A stretch of DNA of 45,478 nt, taken from positions 1 to 45,478 of the forward strand of contig NZ_WHIW01000018.1 in assembly GCF_009295635.1 (NCBI RefSeq), given 5' to 3'. The first letter of the stretch is position 1. Each line of letters begins with the position of its first letter. Below the pieces are notes generated by a model, which saw only the letters and a program-made list of their open reading frames with translations, was not told where the DNA came from and searched no databases. This DNA is from Alkalilimnicola sp. S0819. Lineage in GTDB: Bacteria > Pseudomonadota > Gammaproteobacteria > Nitrococcales > WHIW01. Positions 1-7,074 of this stretch are shown piece after piece. A program made the translations under genes and the position numbers.

Positions 1-121
1 AGATCAGAGAAGCTCGACTGCATCGACCACGTACTCACTCTCAACCGGGGAGGGCCGACATTGTCTCAAGCCACAGCCACCGACGGAACGGCTGCCCCCG
101 AATAAATCAGCGTTTCCTTAG
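1..121 (+). mobile_element. possible 3' end of an insertion sequence (uncertain)
   Basis: Homology between the partial cassette at 122-474 and the two cassettes to its right stops abruptly at about 121, so different DNA begins here. Reading frame 1 is open from base 1 to a TAA at 103-105, giving 34 codons without a visible start. It is followed by a short AT-richer end, ATCAGCGTTTCCTTAG, that has the look of an IS terminal repeat. In DNA this GC-rich an open frame of this length is weak evidence, and a second frame is open too. The other end lies outside the window. It could instead simply be unrelated cassette DNA. Confidence 0.28.
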
Positions 122-474
122 GGCGGTGAGCCTGGCCGGTTGCCACCGACAGCGCCCACTGTTTCGTTTTTGTTCTCTGGAACCTACCGCAGCGTGCCGG
201 GCTCTGTCAGTTCCGATTCCATTCGCTCTTTCATCAGGGCGAGGTGTACGGGCCGCCAACGGGTGCTGAGCACTTCCCCGAACAGGACACCGGCTTTACG
301 TGTTCTTCGCTCGTCGGCGGCCCGGGTTCGGAGGAGGGCGCTTGTACCGCTACCGCCGAGCTTGGAAAGCCCGCAGTGCGTGGAAGAGCATCCGCCCCGA
401 CCGCGCTTCACCGAAGCAGGCTGCGCCTTTTCGAGCGCCAAGGCCTGAGCGGCTGCCGTGATGCCCCTTTCTCG
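122..474 (-). repeat. truncated non-coding cassette, copy 3 of the homologous set
   Basis: This stretch aligns with the cassettes at 548-915 and 989-1347, sharing blocks such as the GGAACCTACCGCAGCG stretch near 178-194. It diverges more than the other two do from each other. Its own attC is missing because homology ends at about 121. An 85-codon minus-strand frame (184-441) is open here but is not preserved as an intact frame in the sister cassettes, so I do not call it a gene. A 102-codon plus-strand frame is similar to one in copy 2 but is broken by TGA in copy 1. Confidence 0.6.
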
Positions 475-547
475 CGCTAACGGCTAGCGGTAAGCCGCAG
501 GAAAAACGCGCAGCGTTTTTGCTGTCGGCTTCACCGCTTTGTTAGCG
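475..547 (-). repeat. attC recombination site 5
   Basis: 73 bp, nearly identical to the sites at 916 and 1348. Outer boxes are CGCTAAC (475-481) and GTTAGCG (541-547). The inner arms GCGGTAAGCC and GGCTTCACCGC pair with one unpaired base, the extrahelical base typical of attC. A central AAAAACGC/GCGTTTTT hairpin forms the variable terminal structure. Confidence 0.85.
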
Positions 548-915
548 CAAGTTGTTGTTTTCATGGCAGTGGGCCTGGCCGGATACCACCGACAGCGCCT
601 GCTTTCTCATCTTGTTCTCTGGAACCTACCGCAGCGCGCCGTGCTTCGCCAGCGTTGGCTCCGTTCGTTCTTTTATCACGGCGCCGTGTTCGGGCCACGA
701 TGGGGCACTGAGCATTTGCACGGACAGAACCCCAACCTTGTGTGTTCTTCGTTCTTCAGCAGCGCCCCCTGGGGGGAGGGCGAGAGCAGCGCCTACCGCC
801 GGGCCGATAAAACTCAGTGTGCTTCAGCGATCCGCTGCCCCGTGCCTTCACCAGCGCCGGTTTTGCCGTTTCAACCGCGAAGGTTTCTGCGGCTGCTGTG
901 ATGCCCCATTTCTCG
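548..915 (-). repeat. non-coding cassette, copy 2 of the homologous set
   Basis: This is the body of a cassette of about 441 bp including its attC. By eye it is close to 85% identical to 989-1347, with substitutions and small indels spread through all codon positions. No minus-strand reading frame of useful length exists. A plus-strand frame of 144 codons (552-986) runs against the cassette direction and is broken in copy 1. It may specify an RNA rather than a protein, but there is no direct evidence for that in the sequence. Confidence 0.65.
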
Positions 916-988
916 CGCTAACGGCTAGCGGTAAGCCGCGGGAAAAACGCGCAGCGTTTTTGCTGTCGGCTTCACCGCTTTGTTAGCG
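916..988 (-). repeat. attC recombination site 4
   Basis: 73 bp, with CGCTAAC at 916-922 and GTTAGCG at 982-988. The inner arms pair with a single extrahelical base on the high-coordinate side, as in the neighbouring sites, so the orientation is minus. It differs by one or two bases from the 475 and 1348 copies. Confidence 0.87.
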
Positions 989-1347
989 CAATGTGTTGTT
1001 TTACTGGCAGTGAGCGAGGCCGGATACCACCGGCAGCGCCTGCTTTTTCATCTTATTCTTTGGAACCTACCGCAGCGCGCCGTGCTTCGCCAGCGCTAGC
1101 TCCGTTCGTTCTTTTATCTGGGCGGCGTGTTCGGGCCACGATGGGGCGCTGAGCATTTGCCCGGCTAGAACCCCGACCCTCTGGGTTCTTTTTCTTCTGC
1201 GGCCCATTCTCGGAGGAGGGCGCGAGCAGCGCCTACCGCCGGGCCGGCAAAACCAAATTGCTTCCGCTGTCCCGCGCCTTCGCCAGCGCCGGCTTTGCCG
1301 TTTTAATCGCGGAGGTTTCCGCGGCTGCTGTGATGCCCCATTTCTAG
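989..1347 (-). repeat. non-coding cassette, copy 1 of the homologous set
   Basis: Cassette of about 432 bp including its attC, homologous to 548-915 over its whole length. Reading from the recombination point on the minus strand, the first ATG reaches a stop after about a dozen codons. The plus-strand frame open in copy 2 is interrupted here by a TGA, and no other frame is conserved. The base differences between copies 1 and 2 show no third-position bias, as expected for non-coding DNA. Confidence 0.65.
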
Positions 1348-1420
1348 CGCTAACGGCTAGCGGTAAGCCGCAGGAAAAACGCGCAGCGTTTTTGCTGTCG
1401 GCTTCACCGCTTTGTTAGCA
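1348..1420 (-). repeat. attC recombination site 3
   Basis: 73 bp site with CGCTAAC at 1348-1354 and GTTAGCA at 1414-1420, and the same inner arms and central hairpin as the two sites to its left. It belongs to the 3' end of the cassette spanning about 1355-1876. Confidence 0.86.
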
Positions 1421-1870
1421 CGGTGATGAGCGTGACTACGCCACGTGCACCACCATGCGGCTAATTCTTGTTTCTTTCACTCCGGCCGGGCAGAACCACT
1501 GCCGTGCTGGGGGCCAACTTACCCCGACGCGGCACCGCCGTGCCAGTGGGCAGGGCAGTGAAGGTGGCATTCGTGGCCGCAACCACCCGTGGGAGCAGCC
1601 CATGCCGAACACGCCCCTGGGTGGTCGGCTCGTAACCCCAATGAGCGGAACCACGACAGTGTTGGGGCCCGTCCTATGGGCGCCAACGGGGCTGTTCCCA
1701 CTGAGGCCGCGCCTTCACAGAATGAACCGAGGGCGGGAAGAACCACCCTTTGTGGCACGGCCTGAGCCGTTCCTGATGCGTTTGGCGGCGACCTTCTTCG
1801 AGGCTGGCACGGATCGACGTGCTGACCGCCGAGATTGCGAACCCCAACTTTCTCCCCTGGGGCCTGCACC
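1421..1870 (-). other. cassette body with no clear gene
   Basis: This is the interior of a cassette of about 520 bp. It is not visibly related to the three repeat cassettes. A minus-strand frame of 116 codons opens with GTG at 1869, only eight bases inside the recombination point, which is where cassette genes usually start. However, there is no ribosome binding site, and the predicted protein is rich in Arg, Pro, Gly, Ala and His like a random translation of GC-rich DNA. A plus-strand frame (1455-2003) crosses an attC and is rejected. I leave this cassette uncalled. Confidence 0.45.
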
Positions 1871-1925
1871 CGCTAACGTGCGGTTAAGCCGCGACGAAGT
1901 CGTCGGCTTGAACCGCGTGTTAGAA
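1871..1925 (-). repeat. attC recombination site 2
   Basis: 55 bp site with CGCTAAC at 1871-1877 and GTTAGAA at 1919-1925. The inner arms GCGGTTAAGCC and GGCTTGAACCGC pair with one unpaired C, and a GCGACGAAGTCGTC centre forms the tip. Its sequence differs from the 73-bp family, so this cassette has a different origin. It terminates the lipoprotein cassette. Confidence 0.85.
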
Positions 1926-2027
1926 CCGGTGGGGTTCCGCGAGCTGAGTGCGGGCCACCGACCCTTCTTGTTCTTTTCCTTCATCGAGAACGCTAAACAT
2001 TGATGACTCGGACAGCGCCACCGCCGC

Positions 2028-2303
2028 CTACTGCTCAGACCATTTCACCACTTTACCGTCCCTGAGAGTGACTCGATAGGTCCGAGGCCAGTCCGAGATA
2101 GCGTGCTCCATTTTCTTAAAGATCAGGTACACCTCGTCTTTGTCCCCGTCGGCTTGTACGGCGGCAGGCGAGCCTAGGATTTCCACGACTTCTGCTCTCG
2201 ACATACCGAGGGAGAGATCGTCAAACTCGGCGGCGGTTCCGTAGATCATGGCTTGGCACCCACTGAGCGCCAATACCAATACGATTAGGGTTTTTCGGAA
2301 CAT
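2028..2303 (-). CDS. small SmpA/OmlA-like lipoprotein in a cassette
   Basis: 91 residues. The N-terminus is a short basic-hydrophobic signal ending in the lipobox LSGC with the acylated Cys at residue 16, so the mature protein should be a lipoprotein facing the periplasm. The mature part contains GMSRAEVVEILGSP, which matches the conserved helix-turn of the SmpA/OmlA (BamE-like, BLIP-fold) group that binds envelope partners. The start at 2303 is supported by GAGGGG four bases upstream. The start is only about 25 bp inside the cassette boundary and the stop is about 100 bp before the attC at 1871-1925. Function is unknown beyond the fold; placement in a mobile cassette suggests an accessory envelope role. 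Confidence 0.82.
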   Translation of the reverse strand: MFRKTLIVLVLALSGCQAMIYGTAAEFDDLSLGMSRAEVVEILGSPAAVQADGDKDEVYLIFKKMEHAISDWPRTYRVTLRDGKVVKWSEQ

Positions 2304-2322
2304 TTTCCCCTCGCGGAACTGA

Positions 2323-2389
2323 CTCTAACGTTTGGGTTGAGCGGCGGCGCCGGCTTTGCGGCGACGTCCGCTCGAACCCATGGTTAGGC
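2323..2389 (-). repeat. attC recombination site 1
   Basis: 67 bp site. On the minus strand the left box is GCCTAAC (a perfect RYYYAAC, 2389-2383) and the right box is GTTAGAG (2329-2323). The inner arms GGGTTGAGCGG and CCGCTCGAACCC pair with one extrahelical base, and a GCGGC/GCCG-rich centre forms the tip. It closes the cassette carrying the 2485-2787 gene. Confidence 0.86.
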
Positions 2390-2484
2390 TCGTCTTCCTT
2401 GGATTGTTGCCATTGGCAGCTGAGATATTCTCCTGGCCGGGCGATGCCGAGAACGAGGCGACTCCTCTACTGGATATCCTGCGT

Positions 2485-2787
2485 CTAGCGAGGGGTCCGA
2501 GTGTGGCCTACTGAAAGGATCCATCGCTCGACCGCCTCATAGACCGATTCAAGCCCGGGTTCTAGTTGCGAGAGCGCGGCAGTTTCTGCTTCTTTCCTAT
2601 TTCCGTAATCCCAAGCCTTAATCACGAGCGACCCTTCCTTCATCTCGATCCAGATTTGATATGAGGTGCCCTGATCGTCTACAACCGCTATGGACCTAAC
2701 TTCAAAACCCAGATGTTCCGATGCAACATGGAGTCCATGACGCGCACAGAAGGATTTTAAAGATTCATCTACTTCTGCTGGGAACAT
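2485..2787 (-). CDS. cassette-borne protein of unknown function
   Basis: 100 residues, soluble, with no signal peptide or membrane segment. The pattern is a short N-terminal helix, two or three beta strands (around EVRSIAVV, YQIWIEMK and SLVIKAW) and a C-terminal helix, a small alpha-beta protein. I recognise no family. The start at 2787 follows GAGAGG by three bases and lies 14 bp from the GTTAGGC core at 2802-2808, the usual position for the first gene of a cassette. As first cassette it would be the best expressed if a Pc-type promoter lies upstream at about 2850-2877. Its base composition is lower in GC than the flanking chromosome, consistent with transfer. Confidence 0.75.
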   Translation of the reverse strand: MFPAEVDESLKSFCARHGLHVASEHLGFEVRSIAVVDDQGTSYQIWIEMKEGSLVIKAWDYGNRKEAETAALSQLEPGLESVYEAVERWILSVGHTRTPR

Positions 2788-2801
2788 TTGCCTCTCTTAA
2801 T

Positions 2802-2880
2802 GCCTAACAGTGAGTAGGCGGATATCCACATCTGCTGAAGCCAGCATCCCTGGATAAACCACCATATACCCCTATCAAGC
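2802..2880 (-). other. attI-like junction at the head of the cassette array
   Basis: On the minus strand a perfect GTTAGGC core (2808-2802) sits directly in front of the first cassette gene. No RYYYAAC partner with pairing inner arms exists within 100 bp upstream, so this is not an attC. An attI site, where the first cassette joins, would look like this. A weak promoter-like pair reading into the array, TTGATA (about 2877-2872) and TATCCA 16 bases later, could serve as a cassette promoter. In ordinary integrons intI would lie upstream, but here the next gene is unrelated. Confidence 0.5.
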
Positions 2881-2901
2881 CTCACTATATGTATATCGCT
2901 C

Positions 2902-3279
2902 TCACCTGTCTTCCCTGGCCTCAAATCTCACCACGCGCGGCCACAGTTTGAAGGCTCGAACGGCGTCCACGTTGACTTCCCACAGCTTCTCCTTCGGCCG
3001 CCATCGGGCACCGCACGCCCGCATCGTCTCGCGCAGGTCGAATTCCTCGTACTGGACACGGACCAGAGCCGGCCCTTCAGGGAACTCAGCGCCGCGGCCC
3101 CGGCGCCACTGCGGGCCTTCGGACCACAACTGTTCGTCTACGATCAGCTCGACTGTCTTGAAACGGCGCTCCCGCTGTCGGTCGTACCGATAACGGACGC
3201 AAACCAGCCTTTCCCCGAAATGCTCCGAAAGCCGTTTCGTGCCCGGGGCGCCCGGGCGGAGGGTCAGCTTCACATCCAT
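2902..3279 (-). CDS. basic protein of unknown function beside the array
   Basis: 125 residues, rich in Arg and aromatic residues, with no signal or membrane segment. It contains a tract of alternating strands (VRYRYDRQRERRFKTVELIVDEQLW, positions about 28-52, named here by ends only in part) and a C-terminal stretch GARWRPKEKLWEVNVDAV reminiscent of small nucleic-acid-binding proteins. No family is recognised. There is no attC between it and sufE, so it belongs to the chromosome side of the junction rather than to a cassette. It is certainly not an integrase: it lacks the Arg-His-Arg-Tyr layout of tyrosine recombinases. Confidence 0.6.
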   Translation of the reverse strand: MDVKLTLRPGAPGTKRLSEHFGERLVCVRYRYDRQRERRFKTVELIVDEQLWSEGPQWRRGRGAEFPEGPALVRVQYEEFDLRETMRACGARWRPKEKLWEVNVDAVRAFKLWPRVVRFEAREDR

Positions 3280-3336
3280 GTGAGCCTCTATCCTGGTGAG
3301 TGGTCGTCAAGCAATGGGGCTTGCTTCAGTCTTTCA

Positions 3337-3747
3337 TCAAGCCGCTTTTTCCGCGAGCGCGTGGATTGTCTCCACGGTGGCAAAGAACCCGCTGCGCCGA
3401 TTGGGGCTCAGGTTCTGCTCCAGCCCCAGTTGGCGGAAGATATCCTCGATATCGATCCGCTTGATCTCCTCCGCGGTATGCCCGGAGTAGGTGAGCAGCA
3501 GGATCGCCAACAGCCCCTTGACGATGAAGCTGTCGCTGTCGGCCCGCAGCTCGATGCGCGGCGGCTCGCCGGGGAGGCTGTTACACAGTAGCCACACCTG
3601 GCTGGTGCAGCCTTCCACCCGGTTTTCCTCGGTTTTGGCTTCTTCGGGGAAGTCGGGCAGGTTACGCCCCAGGTCGATGAGCACCCGATACCGGTCTTCC
3701 CAGTTGGTGATCAACTCGAAGTTCTCTAGCAGTTCGTCGATGGTCAT
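3337..3747 (-). CDS. sufE: SufE family sulfur-acceptor protein
   Basis: 136 residues, the usual length of SufE/CsdE. The family accepts persulfide sulfur from a cysteine desulfurase (SufS or CsdA) and passes it on for Fe-S cluster assembly in the cytoplasm. The active Cys is Cys47 in EGCTSQVWL, the family signature, preceded by the conserved TEENRV segment. A second Cys at 55 is not the family's catalytic residue. No sufS or sufBCD accompanies it, so whether it serves SUF or CSD cannot be told from context. The upstream neighbour, the antiporter on the same strand, ends 64 bp before it. Confidence 0.92.
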   Translation of the reverse strand: MTIDELLENFELITNWEDRYRVLIDLGRNLPDFPEEAKTEENRVEGCTSQVWLLCNSLPGEPPRIELRADSDSFIVKGLLAILLLTYSGHTAEEIKRIDIEDIFRQLGLEQNLSPNRRSGFFATVETIHALAEKAA

Positions 3748-3811
3748 GCTGGTACCGCTGGCTTTGCAGGCCGGGCATTGTGCACGGCCGCAGGTGGAGC
3801 TGAAAAGACCG

Positions 3812-5542
3812 TCAGCGTTTACGGCGGCCGATCTTCAGGCCCACCGAGCCCGCCTCGCCCCGTTCCAGGGCGCGAATGATGAGCTCGAAATGGGCGAGCC
3901 GTATCCGATCGCCTACTACCAGGCCGCGGGCGTAGCGCCGGCGGAACAGGTCGGCCACGGTTTCCCGGGCGCTTACGCCCTTGGACAAGACGATGCCGTA
4001 AGCGTCCGCCAGATCGCCCAGGCGGGCCTGTCCGTCGATGACGAAATCACCGAAAAAGCGTTGCTGGGCGCTGCTTCGCTCCATGCTGTCGGGCCCGCCG
4101 AACAGCGCCTCCACTTCGCCCAGCCCGTCGGCGGGGGCGAGCAGGTAGACCAGGTCGCGGGCTTGCAGCTGCACATGGTCCACGTCCTGCACCGGCTGCT
4201 CGTCGCGGATCACCGCCAGCACCCGCCCGCCGCTGGGCAGCAGCAGTTGATGCGGCGTCAGCTCCTCGGCGCCGGCGCCTTCCGGCAGGCGGTAGACCAC
4301 CACTTCCATGTCTTCCAGCCCCGGCGCGTCGAATTCCGCCAGCCGCTTGCCGCTGCGGTTGCTGGGGATTTCCACCTTCATCCAGCGGGCCACCGGGGCG
4401 ACGGTCCAGCCCTGCAGCAGCAGTGAAACCAGCACCACGAAGAAGGCGATGTTGAAGTGGATGCGGGCGTCGGTAACCCCCAGCAGCAGCGGGTAGAGCC
4501 CCAGCACGATGGGCACCGCGCCGCGCAGCCCCACCCAGCAGATGAACAGCCGCTCGCGCCAGGCGAAACGGAAGGGGAGCAGCCCGATGAGTACGGCCAG
4601 CGGCCGAGCGATGAACACCAGCACCAGGGCGATGAGTAGCGCCTGGGGCGCGATGGGCATGAGTTCGTGGGGCACGACCAGCAGGCCCAGAATCAGGAAC
4701 AGGCCGATCTGCGAGAGCCAGGCCATGCCGTCGTGGAAGCGGCGGATGTCGCCCCGGGCGGTGCGCATTTTGTGCCCGGCGATGATGCCGCCGAGGAAGG
4801 TGGCGAGAAAGCCGCTGGCGTCCACCACGGCGGCGGCGCCGTAAATGGTCAGGCCCCCGGCCAGGGCGAGCAGGGGGTAGAGCGAGGAGGCGAGCCGCAG
4901 GCGGTTGACGATGAAGGTCAGCAACAGCCCGCCGGCAATGCCGATGGCGCCACCCACGCCCATCTGCCAGGCGAATTCCAGCAACAGAGCGGTGTTGGGT
5001 TCGACCTCGCCGGCGATCAGCTCGATGAGCACGATGGTGAGGAACACCGCCATGGGGTCGTTGCTGCCGGATTCCAGCTCCAGGGTGGAGCGCACCCGGT
5101 CGTTCAGGTGCAGACCATGGGCGTTGAGCATGTAGAACACGGCCGCGGCGTCGGTGGAGCCGACGATGGCGCCGATCAGCAGGCCGTGCAGCAGCGGCAG
5201 CTGGAACAGCCAGGCGGCGGCGACGCCGGTGATGGCCGAGGTGATGATCACGCCCAGGGTGGCGAGGCTGAGCGCGGGTTTGAGCCCCGCGCGGAAGCTG
5301 TCCATCTGGGTGCGCAGGCCGCCGTCGAACAGAATCACGGCCAGCGCCAGGCTCGCCAGCAGGTGCGCGGACCGCACGTCGTCGTAACGGATGCCCAGCA
5401 GACCGTCCTCGCCCACCAGCATGCCGATGATCAGGAAGACCAGCAGCAACGGCGCGCCCATGCGGTCGGTTACTCGGCTGGCCAGGATGCTGAACATGAG
5501 CAGCAGCCCTATGGCGAGGATCATCTGGCTGGCAAACAGCAT
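3812..5542 (-). CDS. nhaP2: NhaP2/CvrA-type K+/H+ antiporter
   Basis: 576 residues, the same size as E. coli NhaP2 (CvrA). About twelve hydrophobic segments fill residues 1-385. Conserved CPA1 motifs are visible: GSTDAAAVF (128-136) and ESGSNDP (157-163) with the ion-binding Asp162. The C-terminal third is soluble and matches the arrangement of a TrkA-C-like domain (about 400-480) followed by a CorC/HlyC-like domain, the regulatory part of this family. It exports K+ or Na+ in exchange for protons at the inner membrane and helps control cell volume and pH. The stand-alone position upstream of sufE gives no further hint. Confidence 0.93.
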   Translation of the reverse strand: MLFASQMILAIGLLLMFSILASRVTDRMGAPLLLVFLIIGMLVGEDGLLGIRYDDVRSAHLLASLALAVILFDGGLRTQMDSFRAGLKPALSLATLGVIITSAITGVAAAWLFQLPLLHGLLIGAIVGSTDAAAVFYMLNAHGLHLNDRVRSTLELESGSNDPMAVFLTIVLIELIAGEVEPNTALLLEFAWQMGVGGAIGIAGGLLLTFIVNRLRLASSLYPLLALAGGLTIYGAAAVVDASGFLATFLGGIIAGHKMRTARGDIRRFHDGMAWLSQIGLFLILGLLVVPHELMPIAPQALLIALVLVFIARPLAVLIGLLPFRFAWRERLFICWVGLRGAVPIVLGLYPLLLGVTDARIHFNIAFFVVLVSLLLQGWTVAPVARWMKVEIPSNRSGKRLAEFDAPGLEDMEVVVYRLPEGAGAEELTPHQLLLPSGGRVLAVIRDEQPVQDVDHVQLQARDLVYLLAPADGLGEVEALFGGPDSMERSSAQQRFFGDFVIDGQARLGDLADAYGIVLSKGVSARETVADLFRRRYARGLVVGDRIRLAHFELIIRALERGEAGSVGLKIGRRKR

Positions 5543-5638
5543 GAGGGCTTATAGACGCTCGAGGATCGCGGGAGGATGCCCGGCAGTTTACCGGGCGGGG
5601 CCGGTGTTGTCAGCGCGGACGCCGGGGCCCGCGCGGCC

Positions 5639-6967
5639 TCAGGGGGCGTCGGCGAGGACGATTTCCAGCCGCTGGTTCTGCCGAGCCACCTGGTTCCAAA
5701 GGCCGGCGTTGCCGTTGTCTGGGTAGCCCAGCAGGGGCTCGGCGTCGCCCACCGGGACAATCTGCAGGCTCAGGGCGCCCTTGTTCAGCGGCGCGTTGGA
5801 GGCGAGGAAGTTGGCAAAGCCCACGGTCTGACGGGCGGCGCGCTGGCGGGCGTCGCTGTAGCCGAGCTGGTTGCAGGCCTCCAGGGGAGCCTCGGGGGGG
5901 GCGAGGCGCAGGCGTTCGTCATCGTCGCGCTGCAGGCAGAAGCGGCCGCTGTGTACCCGCAGCTGCACCCTGCCCTGGTAGCCGGCGGCTTCCAGGCGGG
6001 CGAGCAGCTCGTCCAGAAAACGCGCCCGCTCGCCGTTCAGGGCAACGGCGTCGTAGTCGTAGCCGGTGTCCTGGCGCAGGGCCCAGTCCAGGGTGCCCAG
6101 CAGCAGACGGCGTTGGGCTGCGCTGCTCTGTTCGCTGGCCTGCTGGCGGTTTTGCCGTTCGGCGGCTTGTTGCAGGCTGGCCCGGGCTCGGTCCAGCGGG
6201 GCCTGGGCCGTGGTGTCGGTGGGGGCTTGCGCCGGGCTGCCCTCGCGCAGGCCCTGGGAGCCGATCAGCAGGCCGATCAGCAAGCCGACCAGGGCCAGCG
6301 CCGCGGCCCAGGGCCAGATGCGCCGGGGCGGGGCGTTGTATTCGTGGACGCCGGTGCCTTCGCTGCCCGGGCGCAGCTGGGCGAGCAGGCGCTCCACCAG
6401 GGCCTCGTGGCCGGTTTGCAGGTCTCGGCGCAGATGGCTGCGCAACTGGGTGAGGCGTTCGTCCACCACCCGCGCCAGGCTCTCTTCCACGGCGTTGCGG
6501 GCGATCTCGTCCACCAGCTGGTGGGAGAGGTTGGCGAGCTGTTCCAGGTTCTCGCCGGGGGCGGGCTCGGGGATGGTCTCGGGGCCGTCGGACGCGCCCA
6601 GCAGGTTCAGGGTTTCCAGCGCCTGCTGCAGGGCGGCGGCGCGCAGCTGCTTGTCCAGCACGCCCTCGGCGCCCAGGGCACGGGCCGCGCGCAGGTAATC
6701 CTCGTCGTCCCGGGAGGTGTACATGTAGACCGGAATATCGGCGGTGTCGGGCTGGGCCTTGAGCCGGCGCAGCACCTCGAAGCCGTCCAGGCCGGGCATC
6801 ATGTGGTCCAGGAACAGGGCGTCCGGGCGGTGGCGCTCCAGCCAGGCCAGTGCCTCCTCGCCGGAGGCCGCACAGTCGGCGCCCACACCGAGTTTGTCCA
6901 GCTTGCGTTGCAGGATCAGGCGGGCGCTGCGCGAATCATCGACGATCAGAACACGTTTCTGGGCCAT
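5639..6967 (-). CDS. membrane-anchored response regulator with OmpA-like C-terminus
   Basis: 442 residues. A complete receiver domain occupies 1-120 with acidic pair Asp10/Asp11, phosphoacceptor Asp54 (FLDHMMPG), Thr84 and Lys106, so it should be phosphorylatable. A helical, possibly coiled-coil linker follows (about 138-200). A single strong membrane helix lies at 217-239. The rest (240-442) would be periplasmic; its last ~140 residues resemble the OmpA/MotB peptidoglycan-binding fold, with SDARQRAARQTVGFANFL and a terminal NQRLEIVL where the family has NRRVEI, so peptidoglycan binding may be altered. A soluble output domain is missing. No histidine kinase is adjacent. The domain assignment of the C-terminus is inference. 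Confidence 0.85.
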   Translation of the reverse strand: MAQKRVLIVDDSRSARLILQRKLDKLGVGADCAASGEEALAWLERHRPDALFLDHMMPGLDGFEVLRRLKAQPDTADIPVYMYTSRDDEDYLRAARALGAEGVLDKQLRAAALQQALETLNLLGASDGPETIPEPAPGENLEQLANLSHQLVDEIARNAVEESLARVVDERLTQLRSHLRRDLQTGHEALVERLLAQLRPGSEGTGVHEYNAPPRRIWPWAAALALVGLLIGLLIGSQGLREGSPAQAPTDTTAQAPLDRARASLQQAAERQNRQQASEQSSAAQRRLLLGTLDWALRQDTGYDYDAVALNGERARFLDELLARLEAAGYQGRVQLRVHSGRFCLQRDDDERLRLAPPEAPLEACNQLGYSDARQRAARQTVGFANFLASNAPLNKGALSLQIVPVGDAEPLLGYPDNGNAGLWNQVARQNQRLEIVLADAP

Positions 6968-7074
6968 GGGGCTCCCCGGGGAAGGCTTTTTGTTTTCTTT
7001 TGTCGGCGCCTAGTGTGCCCCGATTCGCCGTCGGCGGGAAGCCCGCCGGCGGCGTCGGCCTCCGCCCGTGGGAA

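Larger units (their letters stand above)
122..2808 (-). mobile_element. integron-type gene cassette array without an integrase gene in view
   Basis: Five attC-like sites are spaced through this stretch in one orientation. Each has terminal CTAAC/GTTAG core boxes and an inner pair of arms in which the right-hand (plus-strand) arm has one extra base. That extra base is the known polarity mark of attC, and here it means the cassettes read on the minus strand. The two clear genes (2028-2303 and 2485-2787) are also on the minus strand, each followed by an attC. Cassette order in the reading direction: 2485-2787 gene, 2028-2303 gene, a ~520 bp cassette, then three related cassettes of about 432, 441 and >350 bp. 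No tyrosine recombinase is encoded anywhere in the window, so the array is either a CALIN-type cluster or an inactivated integron. Confidence 0.8.

Noticed and set aside
184-441. 85-codon minus-strand frame in the truncated cassette
   Set aside because: Correct direction for a cassette gene, but the homologous cassettes do not keep the start or the frame.
1455-2003. 182-codon plus-strand frame in the cassette array
   Set aside because: It crosses an attC site and runs against cassette direction, and has no ribosome binding site.
2902-3279. possible integrase at the array head
   Set aside because: The protein lacks tyrosine recombinase residues and is only 125 residues long.
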